Below are positions 24,739 through 32,136 of a DNA stretch of 40,418 nt, piece by piece. The notes below the pieces were generated by a model that saw only the letters and a program-made list of their open reading frames with translations, made no database searches and had not been told where the DNA came from. The stretch comes from a virus. The stretch lies in IMG/VR virus record IMGVR_UViG_3300025449_000003, positions 1 through 40,418 of that record; one strand, written 5' to 3'. How positions within the stretch are numbered: position 1 is the stretch's first letter; the number at the start of each line of letters is the position of its first letter. The translations under genes were made by a program, and so were the position numbers.

Positions 24739-26310
24739 ATGACTACTAGTTCTATACCAAATCAACCATTACAACCTGTATCTCCAATTTCACAGGTTGG
24801 TAAAGTTACTCCTGTTAATGGAGAATCTGATCCTACTGTTCTTGAAGACGATCACTCAAGATATAGCAATGCAGTTAAAAGCAGAAATCCAGAATCTTTA
24901 GTTAAATTAGCAGTAGATAAATTTGGTACTGCAACAGGTGATGCAGCAAAAACTGCTGCTGACGTTCTTTATAGAACTTCCGATGAATACAATAAAGTTA
25001 TTAAACCAATTGAACAAACTGGTGGATTAAGTTCACCTGAAGGAAGATTAAAGTTTGCTCAAACGTATGAAACAGTAAAAGATAAACCATTTGGTGAAAG
25101 GTTTATGAATTACTTTGTTCAAACCATGTCTGGTAATCCTAAAGCATATCAAGAGTTAACTGGTGGAATTACCAAAAGAGAAATTAAATATAACGATAAA
25201 GGTCAGCCAATTGAATATCATGTAAATGAACTTGGCGAACCATTGAATGCAGTTAATCTTGCTACTGGTCAACCTGTAGATAAAAATGAATTAGCTCTTT
25301 CACAGTCTGAATTAAGCAATACCATTGCAAGAAAAAATCTAATAAAAACTAATGAATTTAATAATGATGCTTTATTAAAAAATAATGAGACTTCACAAGC
25401 ATGGACGGCTTTTGCGCCTCAAGAAAAAGAATTAAACAGAATAAAACAAGATAATTTATTTATTCTTAGAAATGCTGGAATGTCTCCAGAAGAGTATGCT
25501 TTTGTTGCAGGTATTACTTCTGGTCAATCTGGTTTCACACAAAGTGTTACCGCAGGTTTCAATGCGTTAAAACAATTAAACGAATCAAAAAACAAGCATA
25601 TTGATGAAGCACAAAGAAAGTCTTTAAGTGCTTATGCAAGTATGTTTGGCTTAACATTACAAGGTGATGGGTCATTAACCAATAGCAAAGGCGAAAAAAT
25701 TGGCAATGATAAATTACAACAATTACAAGATTCGTTTCAGAAAAATAACAATTACGAAACAAATTATAACCAAACAAAAAATGATTTAGCAAAAAGTAAA
25801 TTATTTGCCAATATGAAACCAGAGCATCAGCAATTACTTGCTGAAACTTTAGATATAGATAAGCAATTAGAAAACAAAAGAACAGAACTTTCTCAAAAAT
25901 ATGGAGTTCCTTCTTTTTTAGTTGTTCCTAATGCAATGGCAATAGATGATCCATTAAAAAGATCTGAATTGCAAGCAGTACAAGGCAGATTTAATGCAGA
26001 TGTAATGCAAGAGTTTAATGAATGGAAAAAAGATCAAATGAAACTTTTTCCTCCAGATCAAGTTCCAAACCCACATGAATTAGAAATTGCTTTTACACAA
26101 TCTCCAAGATTTAAACAATTGCAAAAGGTTTACAGTTTAGAGTCTCAAGAAATAAGAAAAAGAGAAGATTCTTTTATGAAAAAATCTATTAGCACTCCAA
26201 CGCAACAAGCAAATAATGTAACTCAAGCAACATCACCTATAGCTCCAGTTCAAAGAAAAGAGCCAATAGACAAACAAGCCTTGAGAGAAAAACATAGAAT
26301 CAAGGATTAA
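24739..26310 (+). CDS. Large helical internal virion/ejection-type protein
   Basis: A 523-residue, charged, Lys/Glu/Gln/Asn-rich protein predicted to be mostly helical, with coiled-coil character from about 190 to 470. I recognise no catalytic motif. Size and position, after the Gly/Gln-rich gene and before another large Pro-rich gene, match the ejection proteins of podoviruses. A short polar N-terminal tail precedes the helices. The assignment is by context. Confidence 0.6.
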   Translation: MTTSSIPNQPLQPVSPISQVGKVTPVNGESDPTVLEDDHSRYSNAVKSRNPESLVKLAVDKFGTATGDAAKTAADVLYRTSDEYNKVIKPIEQTGGLSSPEGRLKFAQTYETVKDKPFGERFMNYFVQTMSGNPKAYQELTGGITKREIKYNDKGQPIEYHVNELGEPLNAVNLATGQPVDKNELALSQSELSNTIARKNLIKTNEFNNDALLKNNETSQAWTAFAPQEKELNRIKQDNLFILRNAGMSPEEYAFVAGITSGQSGFTQSVTAGFNALKQLNESKNKHIDEAQRKSLSAYASMFGLTLQGDGSLTNSKGEKIGNDKLQQLQDSFQKNNNYETNYNQTKNDLAKSKLFANMKPEHQQLLAETLDIDKQLENKRTELSQKYGVPSFLVVPNAMAIDDPLKRSELQAVQGRFNADVMQEFNEWKKDQMKLFPPDQVPNPHELEIAFTQSPRFKQLQKVYSLESQEIRKREDSFMKKSISTPTQQANNVTQATSPIAPVQRKEPIDKQALREKHRIKD

Positions 26311-26312
26311 TC

Positions 26313-27686
26313 ATGGCTAAGTTTAATGTAGAAGGTTACAGAAAAGAAGCTAAAGAAGCAGGTATTGATGACAAAGAAATAGAACAAGTCATCAAAGAAG
26401 AAACTGCTGGAGAACATCCTGAACAACCTAAAATTGATAATCCTGCAGAACCATATAGTTACATAAAACCTGCCGCTATTACATTGGCAACAGGTCTTGG
26501 CTTAAAAATGGCCAAAAATGAATATGAAAAATATCAAAGTATAAAAAATGAAGGCAGACCACAAAGACAAAGCGAAAAAATTGCAGAAAAAATTGAGCCT
26601 TTATTAGATATTAATCAACAAAGACAAACTGGAAGAATTGAGCCAACATTATTGCCAGAAGCTCCAGTTGCTCCAACATCTCCTCCAGTAGCTTCTGCAC
26701 CTGTTGCACCTCCTGCATCAACTGCACCTGTTACTTTACCTAATGCACAAGCTCCAACCCCTGTAGCAACTACGTCAACTCCTCAAGAGATGGCTAACTT
26801 TGCCACGGGTGCGGTAGCTCCTCCTGCTCAACCTGCTCCTGTTTCACCTGCTCAACAAGTGTTGAAGGCAGAAACTAATCCACAGCCTCCTGTCAATCCA
26901 ACATCTCCTATTGCTACTACTGAACCTAATCCAGTTGTAAGTGGAGAAGGTACGTCACCATTACATAATCCTGAAGGACAAGGGTTAACTCAAGTTGAAG
27001 CTACAAGTGCTAGTGCTACACCTAATGCAGCATTTTCTGCTGAAACAAATACGACAAAAGAGTCAGGTAATTTAACTAATCCTGCCGAAAATCCTACACA
27101 AGGTGGTGTTGAGCAAATTAAAAAAGAAGTAGCACCTGAAAAAGAAGTTAAAGGTGCAGCAAAACCAAGACGAAAACCCAATGAAATACCAGAAGGCCAG
27201 GTATTTAAAGAAGGATTTGGCGGTGCGGATAATTGGTTGCAAAGTGCGGTTGGACACGATATTAGAAAATTCGTAAGAGATACTTTCAACGAAGGTAAAC
27301 CTTATGGATCTGGTGAAGATGCCATGAAAAAAGCATATGAACACGTTAACAAGTATGAGCAATGGTTAAAAGAAAACATTCCTGAGCAAACATATTCAAG
27401 GGTAGAAAGAAAAGCAGCAGGATTGCCTCCCCCTGAAATTCATGGTCCATTAGGAACTAAAGCAAAAATTGCAGGTGTTGCAGGATTGTTAATGGCAGCT
27501 TCACAAGCATCGAACGCTAAAGAATTAAGAAACAATTTGGGTGAGGCATTGCTTCCTTTGAGTGCAACACCAACTCCTGTTGAATCAGGTAAGTTAACCA
27601 GCAAACAACTTGAACAATATAAAGAATATGGAAAATTAGGTTCTCCATATCGTCAGGCATTTCTTCAGCAAACTGGTGGAAAATAA
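26313..27686 (+). CDS. Pro/Ala-rich internal virion-type protein
   Basis: This 457-residue protein has three parts: a charged N-terminus with a helix ending in a short hydrophobic stretch (about 53-66, IKPAAITLATGLGL), a long Pro/Ala/Thr-rich disordered segment (about 110-260), and a C-terminal folded part (about 290-457) with a second hydrophobic segment (KIAGVAGLLMAASQ, about 390-403). Two short hydrophobic segments could contact membranes during DNA entry. It abuts its neighbours (the TAATG stop/start overlap with the next gene) and closes the virion block. Confidence 0.6.
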   Translation: MAKFNVEGYRKEAKEAGIDDKEIEQVIKEETAGEHPEQPKIDNPAEPYSYIKPAAITLATGLGLKMAKNEYEKYQSIKNEGRPQRQSEKIAEKIEPLLDINQQRQTGRIEPTLLPEAPVAPTSPPVASAPVAPPASTAPVTLPNAQAPTPVATTSTPQEMANFATGAVAPPAQPAPVSPAQQVLKAETNPQPPVNPTSPIATTEPNPVVSGEGTSPLHNPEGQGLTQVEATSASATPNAAFSAETNTTKESGNLTNPAENPTQGGVEQIKKEVAPEKEVKGAAKPRRKPNEIPEGQVFKEGFGGADNWLQSAVGHDIRKFVRDTFNEGKPYGSGEDAMKKAYEHVNKYEQWLKENIPEQTYSRVERKAAGLPPPEIHGPLGTKAKIAGVAGLLMAASQASNAKELRNNLGEALLPLSATPTPVESGKLTSKQLEQYKEYGKLGSPYRQAFLQQTGGK

Positions 27687-27907
27687 TGGAAAACGTAACC
27701 CACGAACAAATATACGAAAGGTTGGTTTCTTTAGAAGCCAAGGTTGATGACATTGATATCAATACAAAAGGTATGGTAGAAGCGTTTAATAACGTCCAGG
27801 GTGCGTTTAAAGTGCTTGGATGGATAGCCAATGTAGCCAAGCCTATTATTATTGTTGTAGGGTTCTTTACTGCGTTGACTGCATTCATCCAGTTCTGGAA
27901 AAAGTAA
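27686..27907 (+). CDS. Small membrane protein with C-terminal helix
   Basis: The 73-residue product has a coiled N-terminal part (ERLVSLEAKVDDIDIN, about 11-26) and one C-terminal membrane helix (about 50-70, AKPIIIVVGFFTALTAFIQF), ending in WKK. This shape, a cytoplasmic coil joined to one membrane anchor, is common in phage lysis cassettes as a holin partner or spanin-like helper. It lies at the start of the lysis region and overlaps both neighbours by one base. The specific role is unknown. Confidence 0.6.
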   Translation: MENVTHEQIYERLVSLEAKVDDIDINTKGMVEAFNNVQGAFKVLGWIANVAKPIIIVVGFFTALTAFIQFWKK

Positions 27908-28386
27908 TGGAGCCGATTACTGCCTGTCTAGCAGTACTTTCTGCGGTTAAGCAGGGTGTTGCTATGTACAAAGAGTTTAAGAATACAGGCAAAGAGGCTT
28001 TTGGGGTTATGCAGGAGATATCTCAAGGGTTGGGATCATTCTTTGAGCATAGTGAAAAAGCCCATAAAGAATTAAAAGAAAGAGAAAAGAACCCTCCCAA
28101 GGGTAAATCTATCCAAACTCAAGCCTTAGAGAATGTACTTGCTAAAAAGCAATTGCAACAGGCAGAATACGATCTCAGGCAAACTTTAATCTATGAGACA
28201 CCTAAAGAATTGGGTGCTATGTGGGATGAGTTCCAGGCAGAACGTAGTAAGTTATTAACTGACAAAGCTAGGTTTGATATTGCTCAAAAAAAAAGGATAT
28301 CAAGGATGCTAGAGACAGGCAAAAACAACTTGATGTTTTGCATTACAGAATTGCTATCGGTACGTCAATCGTTGCAATACTGTTAA
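27907..28386 (+). CDS. Lysis-region protein, zero-frame product
   Basis: ATG 27907 overlaps the previous stop (TAATG) and gives 159 residues; an upstream ATG at 27820 lies inside the previous gene and is unlikely. The chain is helical and charged, rich in Lys, Glu and Gln from about residue 45. Coding character is good until a run of nine A at 28286-28294. After that the zero frame adds about 30 residues of odd composition before TAA. A -1 shift at A AAA AAA joins it to the next frame, giving a 214-residue protein with a membrane segment. So this may be a short product beside a longer frameshifted one. Confidence 0.6.
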   Translation: MEPITACLAVLSAVKQGVAMYKEFKNTGKEAFGVMQEISQGLGSFFEHSEKAHKELKEREKNPPKGKSIQTQALENVLAKKQLQQAEYDLRQTLIYETPKELGAMWDEFQAERSKLLTDKARFDIAQKKRISRMLETGKNNLMFCITELLSVRQSLQYC

Positions 28387-28550
28387 CTATATTTGGTTTA
28401 ATGTTTTACATCAGGCAAGATTATTTAACCAGAAGAGAAGATGAAGGTTGGTATATAGAGTTTAAAAAGAACTTTATAAATGATGGTAAAGAAGTTGAGT
28501 GTTACAAAATGTTTAGGCAAACTGGGTATCTACCAAGATACTGTAATTAG
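28338..28550 (+). CDS. Membrane segment in the -1 frame, probable fusion partner
   Basis: This 70-codon frame starts with TTG 28338, lacks a good ribosome site and is not preceded by an obvious separate start. It codes for a hydrophobic helix IAIGTSIVAILLTIFGLMFYI then IRQDYLTRREDEG and a polar Cys-containing tail. Upstream, the same frame is open back to the nine-A run at 28286-28294. It therefore looks like the C-terminal part of the preceding protein reached by -1 frameshifting or split by a homopolymer error. If so, it supplies the membrane anchor to a coiled cytoplasmic domain. Confidence 0.55.
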   Translation: MHYRIAIGTSIVAILLTIFGLMFYIRQDYLTRREDEGWYIEFKKNFINDGKEVECYKMFRQTGYLPRYCN

Positions 28551-28559
28551 GAGAATGAT

Positions 28560-28955
28560 ATGTTTGGTTTAGATGCATTATTAGGCATAGGTAATAAGTT
28601 AATTGATAAACTAATTCCTGACCCACAGGCAAAAGCTCAGGCTCAGATGGAGTTGGCTAAGATGCAGCAGACGGGTGAGTTAGCCCAGTTACAAGCTGAT
28701 ATGACGGAGCAAGAAGAGCTTACTAAGCGTTTACAAGCAGACATGGCTAGTGATTCATGGTTGTCTAAGAATATTCGTCCTATGGTCCTTATATTCCTTT
28801 TAATGGCATATACAGGGTTTGCTATTGCTTCTATGTTTAATTATGAAACTAGAGGATCATATGTTGAGCTATTAGGTAACTGGGGTATGGTAGTGATGAG
28901 TTTCTACTTTGGTGGACGTACATTTGAGAAGATTGCTGATAAGGTGAAGAAATGA
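28560..28955 (+). CDS. Holin, GTA-type 3TM family
   Basis: The 131-residue protein has a polar helical N-terminal half (about 12-70, with QAKAQAQMELAKMQ), a WLSKNIRPMVLIFLLMAYTGFAI segment near 77-99 and a second hydrophobic segment near 112-125. The order of charged helix, W-rich junction and membrane helices, and its place right before the endolysin, fit the GTA_holin_3TM-type family. Holins form lethal pores in the inner membrane on schedule and let the endolysin reach the cell wall. AGGAGA precedes the ATG. Confidence 0.78.
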   Translation: MFGLDALLGIGNKLIDKLIPDPQAKAQAQMELAKMQQTGELAQLQADMTEQEELTKRLQADMASDSWLSKNIRPMVLIFLLMAYTGFAIASMFNYETRGSYVELLGNWGMVVMSFYFGGRTFEKIADKVKK

Positions 28956-29377
28956 TTAATTCTAGAGATTTAAATGAACTACTTCCTGTGGTTAAAAGTA
29001 AAGCTGAAGCCTTTATTGAAACCTGTAAGCAAAATGATATTGATCTATTGGTTACAAGCACTTATAGAGATATTGAGTCGCAAAATGAACTCTATGCTCA
29101 AGGACGCATTAAAGATGGAAAGATTGTCACTAATGCTAAAGGTGGTGAATCTTTTCACAATTATCGTTGTGCTTTGGATGTCGTACCGCTTGTCTCTGGG
29201 AAACCCGACTGGGATGGATCTCACCCAGTTTGGAAAAAAGTAGCAGAGATAGGAGAAAGTATTGGGCTTGAATGGGCAGGAAATTGGAAAGGTAGTTTTC
29301 GTGAAATGGCTCACTTCCAATTCACTAATGGTCTTACATTGACTGACCTAAAAGCAGGTAAAAAGATAGAGGGTTAG
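28952..29377 (+). CDS. Endolysin, M15-family L-Ala-D-Glu peptidase
   Basis: This 141-residue enzyme matches the M15 (VanY/T5-type) peptidase pattern. STYRD (36-40) is followed by SFHNYRCALDVV (67-78), with zinc ligands His69 and Asp76, and a third ligand His121 in MAHFQF (119-124). It would cleave the peptide cross-link of peptidoglycan and lyse the host. There is no signal peptide, so it depends on the holin immediately upstream, whose stop overlaps this start by four bases. Length is typical of phage endolysins. Confidence 0.92.
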   Translation: MINSRDLNELLPVVKSKAEAFIETCKQNDIDLLVTSTYRDIESQNELYAQGRIKDGKIVTNAKGGESFHNYRCALDVVPLVSGKPDWDGSHPVWKKVAEIGESIGLEWAGNWKGSFREMAHFQFTNGLTLTDLKAGKKIEG

Positions 29378-29502
29378 TAGATTAACCTGCCCTCTGCCAG
29401 GTGCTAAAAGGATCTATACCGCATCAAAATTTCAGGGGGTGCGGTACAGGACCAAGCCTTTCTCATCTACCAGGATAGTTGCTTGGCGCAATTATGATCC
29501 CC
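29378..29502. other. Convergent intergenic region with short hairpins
   Basis: This is the gap where the late plus-strand block meets the minus-strand early block. A 5-bp hairpin pairs 29385-29389 with 29398-29402, and a 7-bp stem TACCGCA/TGCGGTA pairs 29417-29423 with 29440-29446 around a 16-base loop. Neither has a clear T run, so they are weak terminators at best. No other gene is visible. Confidence 0.4.
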
Positions 29503-29604
29503 CTATGATTCGCAAAGAAATATTAAAACTAGCCAAGATATTAACGTAAAAACTGCACCTCCAATCATACACAGAGCTGCAAATATTAAAGAATCTATAA
29601 GCAT
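29503..29604 (-). CDS. 33-residue single-pass membrane protein
   Basis: ATG 29604 is preceded by AGGAG with a six- to seven-base spacer (in CTCCCAGGAGAATAAT on the minus strand). The frame runs 33 codons to TAG. The product MLIDSLIFAALCMIGGAVF then TLISWLVLIFLCES is almost entirely hydrophobic, one long membrane helix with a polar end. It is the last gene of the early minus-strand block. Strong initiation signal plus hydrophobic content support a real small protein of unknown function. Confidence 0.65.
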   Translation of the reverse strand: MLIDSLIFAALCMIGGAVFTLISWLVLIFLCES

Positions 29605-29673
29605 ATTATTCTCCTGGGAGGGTAGACACGGGGCAGGAGTCCAATCAAAATCCCCATGCCTACCCAAAACTGG

Positions 29674-29931
29674 TTAAAAGGGTACAGTATCGTCCTCATC
29701 TGGGATTTCTCTGCGTGTAGATTGTTGTATGTCACGATCCTTTGGTGTCAATGATAAGCTAAAGAATTTCTTTTTATCTTTTTTGCTTTCTTTAATCCAG
29801 GCACTTAACCAATACTCTGTACCATTTACATTAATCTGACCCTTGTATAAGGGATCTGTTTCTTTTTTAGCATTGTCGTTTTTAAACAATGTACCTTTGT
29901 TTGTGTTGTCAAATGCTCTGTATTCACTCAT
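29674..29931 (-). CDS. Single-stranded DNA-binding-like protein
   Basis: An 85-residue basic protein whose central segment (about 28-60, GQINVNGTEYWLSAWIKES and the FFSLSLTP that follows) looks like an OB-fold-type beta sheet. It ends in an acidic tail and tip, PDEDDTVPF. The tail resembles the C-terminal DDDIPF-type peptide by which SSB proteins recruit partners. It lies next to ERF, its expected partner in strand annealing, and the genes overlap by four bases. It is shorter than bacterial SSB, so a phage SSB-like or helper role is likelier than a full replacement. Confidence 0.62.
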   Translation of the reverse strand: MSEYRAFDNTNKGTLFKNDNAKKETDPLYKGQINVNGTEYWLSAWIKESKKDKKKFFSLSLTPKDRDIQQSTRREIPDEDDTVPF

Positions 29932-30545
29932 TTTAAAGATTCTCCATGTTTCTTAATTGCTGACCTTGTTGTACTAGTTAACTTCTTCCAAAGAAATGTT
30001 TTCTCTTCGTCATCTGTCACTTTTAAATACTCTTTGTATGCACCCACTATATCGCCCTGTGAGACGATATCTTCAATACCTATGGCAATGTCTGTCAATT
30101 TGTTTTCAGAGTCTTCATCAAGCTCTATAACGCTATCGGTGGGGGTCTGACGTTTAACGGGGGTCTGTCCAGTTGTAGCATCTAATACATCATGCTCAAC
30201 AATCTCAAGTGCAGCAACCCACAAATATCTTCTTTGATAGGTTTCTACTGCACCAATGTTTTGTACCTCATGGCATCCTTTAAGTGCAGCAGATCCCATT
30301 GGTGAACTAATGACAATGGTATGCTCCCCAGGAGCATCTATGTTTACTATTGTCATGGTTGCATATTCTTTTTCAAAAGATATATTGGCGCACAAACCTA
30401 CTCCATCAAAGATACCTAAAGCAGGAATAAGAAAATCTCCAAGCTCAAAGTACTGATACCCTGCAAACTTATTTAACCCCGACTTCTTCAGTTTCTGCTG
30501 ATGAAACTTGTTCCTCGCTAGATTCAATTTCTGATATGTGTTCAT
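29928..30545 (-). CDS. erf: ERF-family single-strand annealing protein
   Basis: This 205-residue recombinase has an ERF core including YQYFELGDFL (about 30-39), GLCANISFE, the SSPMGSAALKG segment and the family signature ETYQRRYLWVAALEI (about 101-115), followed by an acidic DLDATTG-like end. ERF proteins anneal complementary single strands, promoting phage recombination, circularisation and repair with an SSB partner, which lies directly downstream. AGGAA precedes ATG 30545. The C-terminal 80 residues form a charged variable tail. Confidence 0.9.
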   Translation of the reverse strand: MNTYQKLNLARNKFHQQKLKKSGLNKFAGYQYFELGDFLIPALGIFDGVGLCANISFEKEYATMTIVNIDAPGEHTIVISSPMGSAALKGCHEVQNIGAVETYQRRYLWVAALEIVEHDVLDATTGQTPVKRQTPTDSVIELDEDSENKLTDIAIGIEDIVSQGDIVGAYKEYLKVTDDEEKTFLWKKLTSTTRSAIKKHGESLK

Positions 30546-30729
30546 TTGTTTTATTCCTAATCTTATAAATTATTTGTTGGTTAACTACTTCATATTGATA
30601 AACAGTATCACAAGTGTCACATCTAATGATACCTTTGTGCACAATGCGATACAAATTTTCGGACTTAAGAGACTTTGTGTGTCTCCTAATCCCACAATAT
30701 TTCTTTGCCTCGCCACACTCTTCACGCAT
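30469..30729 (-). CDS. Small Cys-containing protein
   Basis: The 86-residue frame from ATG 30729 begins MREECGEAKKYCGIRRHTKS. A TTG codon three residues upstream is a less likely start. It contains CDTCDTVY (about 37-44), a single CxxC knuckle, and a very acidic C-terminus. The CxxC pair alone is not a recognised zinc ribbon. It overlaps the ERF gene by 77 bases and the upstream gene by eight, which is compact even here. I judge it probable but not certain. Confidence 0.5.
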   Translation of the reverse strand: MREECGEAKKYCGIRRHTKSLKSENLYRIVHKGIIRCDTCDTVYQYEVVNQQIIYKIRNKTNEHISEIESSEEQVSSAETEEVGVK

Positions 30730-30922
30730 AACGATCAAACTCTGTTGATACTATCTTACGCTGGGTTTCTCTATCAAACTCTCTAAACCCAATAAAGTGC
30801 TTATGCCCACAACAAATTTCATTAGTTGTTTGAACTTCTAAACAATGTTCACAATAATGTAATCCATAGAATTCTTTTAAATTCTTAGCTATAAAATCTT
30901 CGTAGTCTTGCTTTAATTTCAT
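30722..30922 (-). CDS. Small putative zinc-binding protein
   Basis: The product has 66 residues and starts with a strong site (AAGGAGATCC). It has Cys/His pairs CEHCLEV and CCGHKHF at about 24-43, spaced like a compact zinc finger, with an aromatic N-terminal helix (YEDFIAKNLKEFYGLHY). Such proteins are common in early phage operons. The function is unknown; nucleic-acid binding or host-protein interaction is possible. Confidence 0.62.
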   Translation of the reverse strand: MKLKQDYEDFIAKNLKEFYGLHYCEHCLEVQTTNEICCGHKHFIGFREFDRETQRKIVSTEFDRYA

Positions 30923-30989
30923 TTTGGATCTCCTTAAAATAGTTTACTAATCTCTTTCTAAATGACCAGGAATATGGTCCTTCTATCAT
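30885..30989 (-). CDS. Possible 34-residue basic peptide
   Basis: ATG 30989 lies in an ATGA overlap with the stop of the upstream gene. It opens 34 codons reading MIEGPYSWSFRKRLVNYFKE, then QNEIKARLRRFYS. The peptide is basic and amphipathic. It overlaps the start of the next gene by 38 bases, including that gene's ribosome site. The stop/start overlap favours it; the small size and overlap argue against certainty. Confidence 0.35.
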   Translation of the reverse strand: MIEGPYSWSFRKRLVNYFKEIQNEIKARLRRFYS

Positions 30990-31040
30990 TTAATCACCTC
31001 TGCTAATTTCAACTCACCTGTTTCGCCATCGAATGTAGCT
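30986..31040 (-). repeat. Gene-tail duplication, downstream copy
   Basis: About 50 bases at the end of the 82-residue gene closely match the end of the 91-residue gene at 31231-31285. The shared segment encodes AT-aromatic-DGETG-x-LKLAEVIK and differs at scattered third positions. The two copies lie in the same orientation about 245 bases apart. Confidence 0.8.
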
Positions 31041-31234
31041 TTTCCTAGTCTTGCTTTCATCATTGCATCTGCATATATGTAAGCACGAGCACAAACTTTT
31101 TCTGGCTCACCCCATCCTATACATTCAGCTAGAGCAATACCTGCAAACCAATCCCTTAGATCCATACCCGTATTAGTGCAAGTAGCAATATCACCATCTA
31201 TTGTTCTTTCATATGTATGTGGAAATGCTTTCAT
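30986..31234 (-). CDS. Small phage protein with duplicated C-terminal tail
   Basis: The 82-residue product has GMDLRDWFAGIALAECIG (about 23-40) and AYIYADAMMKARLG (about 51-64). I recognise this pattern from small early phage proteins of unknown function (G.tLRdwfAg.aL....ay.yADaMlkar). It ends with DGETGELKLAEVIK, almost identical to the end of the upstream gene (DGETGALKLAEVIK). Nucleotide similarity also covers the last 50 or so bases. The end therefore looks copied between adjacent genes. Confidence 0.7.
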   Translation of the reverse strand: MKAFPHTYERTIDGDIATCTNTGMDLRDWFAGIALAECIGWGEPEKVCARAYIYADAMMKARLGKATFDGETGELKLAEVIK

Positions 31235-31506
31235 TTAATCACCTCTGCTAATTTAAGCGCACCCGTTTCACCATCATATGTGGCTTTTATGTTGTGGAAA
31301 GGGTTTGGTAAAATCTCTCCATATGGTTTACGCACTTCAAAATACATAACAATATCTGGCTTAGGTTCTGGTTTTATTCGGTATTGAATGTGCGTACTCC
31401 ATGATGGGTTTTTAGAATCTGCCCACTCATCACTTGTAGAATATCTAAATTGAATCTGAGCACCATTAGCCCAAGCAATAATTAAGTCTGCGTGTATATG
31501 TCTCAT
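31231..31506 (-). CDS. Small phage protein of the WANG..IQ..S type
   Basis: The 91-residue protein begins MRHIHADLIIAWANGAQIQF, followed by SWSTHIQYRIKPEP (about 34-47). This matches a small early phage protein family I have seen in which W.nG..IQ...s...W, then a YRIKP segment, are conserved and the C-terminus is a T.DGETG.LK.aE.. tail. The function is unknown. It overlaps both neighbours by four bases. It probably donated its tail to the downstream gene. Confidence 0.7.
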   Translation of the reverse strand: MRHIHADLIIAWANGAQIQFRYSTSDEWADSKNPSWSTHIQYRIKPEPKPDIVMYFEVRKPYGEILPNPFHNIKATYDGETGALKLAEVIK

Positions 31507-31823
31507 ACTGCCCTCATTACCCGTTGATTTCTACCGCTAAAACCTGGTCGTTTCTCTCCTGTATCAACTATTAAACCTTTCTTCATCAGAGGACGATATC
31601 TAGGTGTAATAGAGCTTGCTCTGTACTCGGCCAACATATGCTCTACGTCTTGGCTAATACAACCCTGTGGAAAGCTCCTAATCGTGTCCAGAACGATTTG
31701 TTCTAACTTTGTAGGATCTACTGACTGTGCAGCTTCTTTTGATGTCTCAGGGTCTGTAGCTCTTGCTAAACCCCTGTTAACCATTTGTCCTAAATCTTCA
31801 AAGAATTGGTTAAATGTTTTCAT
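31503..31823 (-). CDS. Winged-helix-like small protein
   Basis: This 106-residue protein contains ATDPETSKEAAQSV (about 22-35), then VLDTIRSFPQGCISQDVE (about 45-62) and a C-terminal half ending in RPLMKKGLIVDTGEKRPGFSGRNQRVMRAV. This order (a short N-terminal loop, three helices, and a GLI.DTGE.R...GR...V wing) recurs in small phage wHTH proteins that may regulate replication or transcription. No DNA target is known. It overlaps the upstream 54-residue gene by four bases (ATGA). Confidence 0.68.
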   Translation of the reverse strand: MKTFNQFFEDLGQMVNRGLARATDPETSKEAAQSVDPTKLEQIVLDTIRSFPQGCISQDVEHMLAEYRASSITPRYRPLMKKGLIVDTGEKRPGFSGRNQRVMRAV

Positions 31824-31984
31824 TGCTCTACTCCCAATGATTCTAAAAACTCTTCCCAGTAATCTCCACGTTCCATTAGCTTAATAAGAACATCACCATT
31901 GCATACTGTTTGTATATCCATGATAAATTCTGCATATTGATCACTAAATGACAGATCATCTAATTGTTGATTACTTAACTTCAT
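31820..31984 (-). CDS. Small acidic protein, 54 residues
   Basis: ATG 31984 is preceded by GGAGT with a suitable spacer. The frame runs 54 codons and stops in an ATGA overlap with the next gene at 31823. The product MKLSNQQLDDLSFSDQYAEF, then IMDIQTVCNGDVLIKLMERG and DYWEEFLESLGVEQ, is acidic and helical. No family is recognised. Good initiation signal and tight coupling support it. Confidence 0.7.
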   Translation of the reverse strand: MKLSNQQLDDLSFSDQYAEFIMDIQTVCNGDVLIKLMERGDYWEEFLESLGVEQ

Positions 31985-32135
31985 TTTGGGACTCCTTCTG
32001 TTGTCTAATCCATATTATTAAATCTGCTATATCTTCAAACTTGTTTTTAGTACTTTGAGCAATCATGTCTAGTACAAACTGTTTTCCATCCGCAAAGCCT
32101 TCTCTGTAGGCATCTACTTCATCTTTAATACTCAT
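31971..32135 (-). CDS. Small helical protein, 54 residues
   Basis: I choose ATG 32135, giving MSIKDEVDAYREGFADGKQF. It lies one base after the stop of the upstream gene and has GGGGAA as ribosome site. Two upstream ATG codons (32156, 32150) lie inside the previous gene and lack a good site. The product is charged and helical, ending RQQKESQNEVK. The overlap of 14 bases with the next gene is typical of this block. No function is recognised. Confidence 0.65.
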   Translation of the reverse strand: MSIKDEVDAYREGFADGKQFVLDMIAQSTKNKFEDIADLIIWIRQQKESQNEVK

Positions 32136-32136
32136 G

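Noticed and set aside
29417-29446. Bidirectional terminator between the late and leftward blocks
   Set aside because: The stem is only 7 bp with a 16-base loop and lacks a T run on either side.
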